Origin: Chitinophagaceae bacterium
Lineage (GTDB): Bacteria; Bacteroidota; Bacteroidia; Chitinophagales; UBA10324
Reading direction: 5' to 3'
Assembly: GCA_023251195.1 (NCBI GenBank)
Contig: JAHEZG010000209.1
Span: 1-6,924 of the forward strand
DNA: 6,924 nt
A program made the translations under genes and the position numbers. The notes beneath the pieces were generated by a model. It saw only the letters and a list, made by a program, of their open reading frames with translations, ran no database searches and was not told the origin of the DNA. Shown here in pieces: positions 6,267-6,924 of this stretch (position 1 is the first letter of the stretch; each line of letters begins with the position of its first letter).

Positions 6267-6462
6267 AAAAACAGAAGAAGAAGGAGTATTTACTTTATTC
6301 GACTTAACGGGTAAGGAATTACTTAAAAGTGAAATAGTTCTTAAAGCAGACCAGCCAATTCTTGTTAAAGTTCCTACTCAAATTGCTGATGGAATTTATC
6401 TGCTCAGTTTTTATAACAGAGAATTTTGCTCTTATTTCAAAATCATAATTCACAGGCCATGA
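6244..6462 (+). pseudogene. Orphan fragment of a T9SS C-terminal sorting domain
   Basis: This frame, open from a TTG at 6244 with no ATG, encodes about 70 residues. From FNKKTEEEG (6259 onward) they read as most of a type A type IX secretion sorting domain: GVFTLFDLTGKELLKSE, then IADGIYLLSFYN, then the terminal strand FKIIIHRP. The domain normally sits at the end of a large secreted protein and is preceded by a Pro-Asn-Pro strand. Here both that strand and any cargo or signal peptide are missing, and the frame starts inside the end of the EGF lipoprotein gene in another frame. I interpret it as the 3' remnant of a gene whose 5' part was deleted. Its TGA overlaps the ATG of the next gene (ATGA), which suggests the intact ancestor was translationally coupled to it. 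A tiny expressed peptide started at TTG is possible but unlikely to be functional. Confidence 0.6.
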
Positions 6463-6924
6463 GAAAAAATCTTCTTCTTTTTTTTAGTTTATTCTGTATC
6501 AATAATTGTGAGGCGCAGTATTTTATGCCATTATTTATACCCACATTAGATACAGCCGGATGCGGGTTGCTGATTTCAGATTCAACTAATAATTTCCTGT
6601 ATATCTTCAATCGAGACAGTCAATACAACAGCCGGATTTATGCATATAGAAATAATGCAATTCAACAGTTAGGTACTTCAATTATTATGGAGCAATACTC
6701 CTATGGTACAACAACCAATAGTGGAAAAGTCGCTGTTATGTCAAGTTATGAAAACTTAATAGAGATTGACAGCGTCAATGTCACAAATTGTTTTTATGGG
6801 CAGTGTGCAATTCCGGTCAATAGCACACTTGCTTCCAGAAACGACACTATCTATTTTGATCAAGAGGTTCTCGGTCATGATTATGTTCGATACCTAACAC
6901 CTACCGGAAGCATAGTTACTATTG
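6459..6924 (+). CDS. Secreted protein of unknown function, 5' part only
   Basis: The frame opens at an ATG at 6459 and has no stop to the window end, giving 155 residues and one extra base. The start is supported by the signal peptide directly after it: Met-Arg-Lys-Asn, a Leu/Phe-rich core at 5-13, and a Glu-Ala cleavage site before Gln20-Tyr, typical of Bacteroidota exported proteins. The mature part is rich in Asn, Ser, Thr and Tyr with alternating short hydrophobic strands (CGLLISD, FLYIF, KVAVMSS, SIVTI), which suggests a beta-propeller or other all-beta surface protein. I recognise no family. It overlaps the preceding sorting-domain fragment by 4 nt (ATGA). Many such proteins end in a T9SS sorting domain, but this one's C-terminus lies outside the window. 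Confidence 0.7.
   Translation, partial: MRKNLLLFFSLFCINNCEAQYFMPLFIPTLDTAGCGLLISDSTNNFLYIFNRDSQYNSRIYAYRNNAIQQLGTSIIMEQYSYGTTTNSGKVAVMSSYENLIEIDSVNVTNCFYGQCAIPVNSTLASRNDTIYFDQEVLGHDYVRYLTPTGSIVTI

Noticed and set aside
6258..6272. Programmed frameshift at the A7 run joining the EGF lipoprotein to the sorting-domain frame
   Set aside because: The TAA stop precedes most of the A run, the fusion would lack the Pro-Asn-Pro strand, and a T9SS sorting domain on a lipoprotein makes little sense; a deletion scar explains it better.

Overview
The window looks like a chromosomal segment of an AT-rich member of the Bacteroidota, possibly from an uncultured lineage; the class cannot be fixed from the sequence. 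The evidence is: secreted proteins whose signal peptides end in Ala-Gln; several lipoproteins with Ser/Asn-Cys-Lys-Lys-Asp or Ser-Ser-Cys lipoboxes; a type IX secretion (T9SS) sorting-domain fragment; PD40, LamG and EGF-type extracellular domains; little or no Shine-Dalgarno sequence; and TAnnTTTG boxes, the -7 element of Bacteroidota promoters, directly in front of three start codons.

Layout from left to right. At 1-223 (minus) is the 5' part of a secreted PD40 beta-propeller protein. A short divergent control region (224-387) holds a TAnnTTTG box and a perfect 16-bp palindrome. A LamG-like lipoprotein follows (388-1122), then a lipoprotein with eight tetratricopeptide repeats (1207-2283). 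Next is an overlapping pair, a minimal nucleotidyltransferase (2327-2641) and a HEPN protein (2631-3026), resembling MNT/HEPN toxin-antitoxin modules. The housekeeping core is thrS (3114-5042) followed 17 nt later by infC. The infC reading frame has no ATG, GTG or TTG before its conserved N-terminus and appears to start at an ATA codon (5060-5623). A strong intrinsic terminator (5646-5679) closes this unit, so rpmI and rplT, which often follow infC, are absent from this position. The right end carries an EGF-module lipoprotein (5763-6266), an orphan fragment of a T9SS C-terminal sorting domain (about 6259-6462), and the 5' part of a secreted protein of unknown function (6459 to the window end), joined to the fragment by an ATGA overlap.

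How they work together. thrS and infC form the translation unit: charging of tRNA-Thr and ribosome initiation, with probable IF3 autoregulation through its rare start codon. The MNT/HEPN pair is a separate two-gene unit with its own promoter-like box. Most of the other genes encode exported or cell-surface proteins with no visible shared pathway. Nothing here amounts to a clearly new multi-gene system. The points most worth a second look are the AUA start of infC, the MNT/HEPN pair whose HEPN protein lacks the usual RNase motif, the short or absent 5' leaders, and the orphan sorting-domain fragment.
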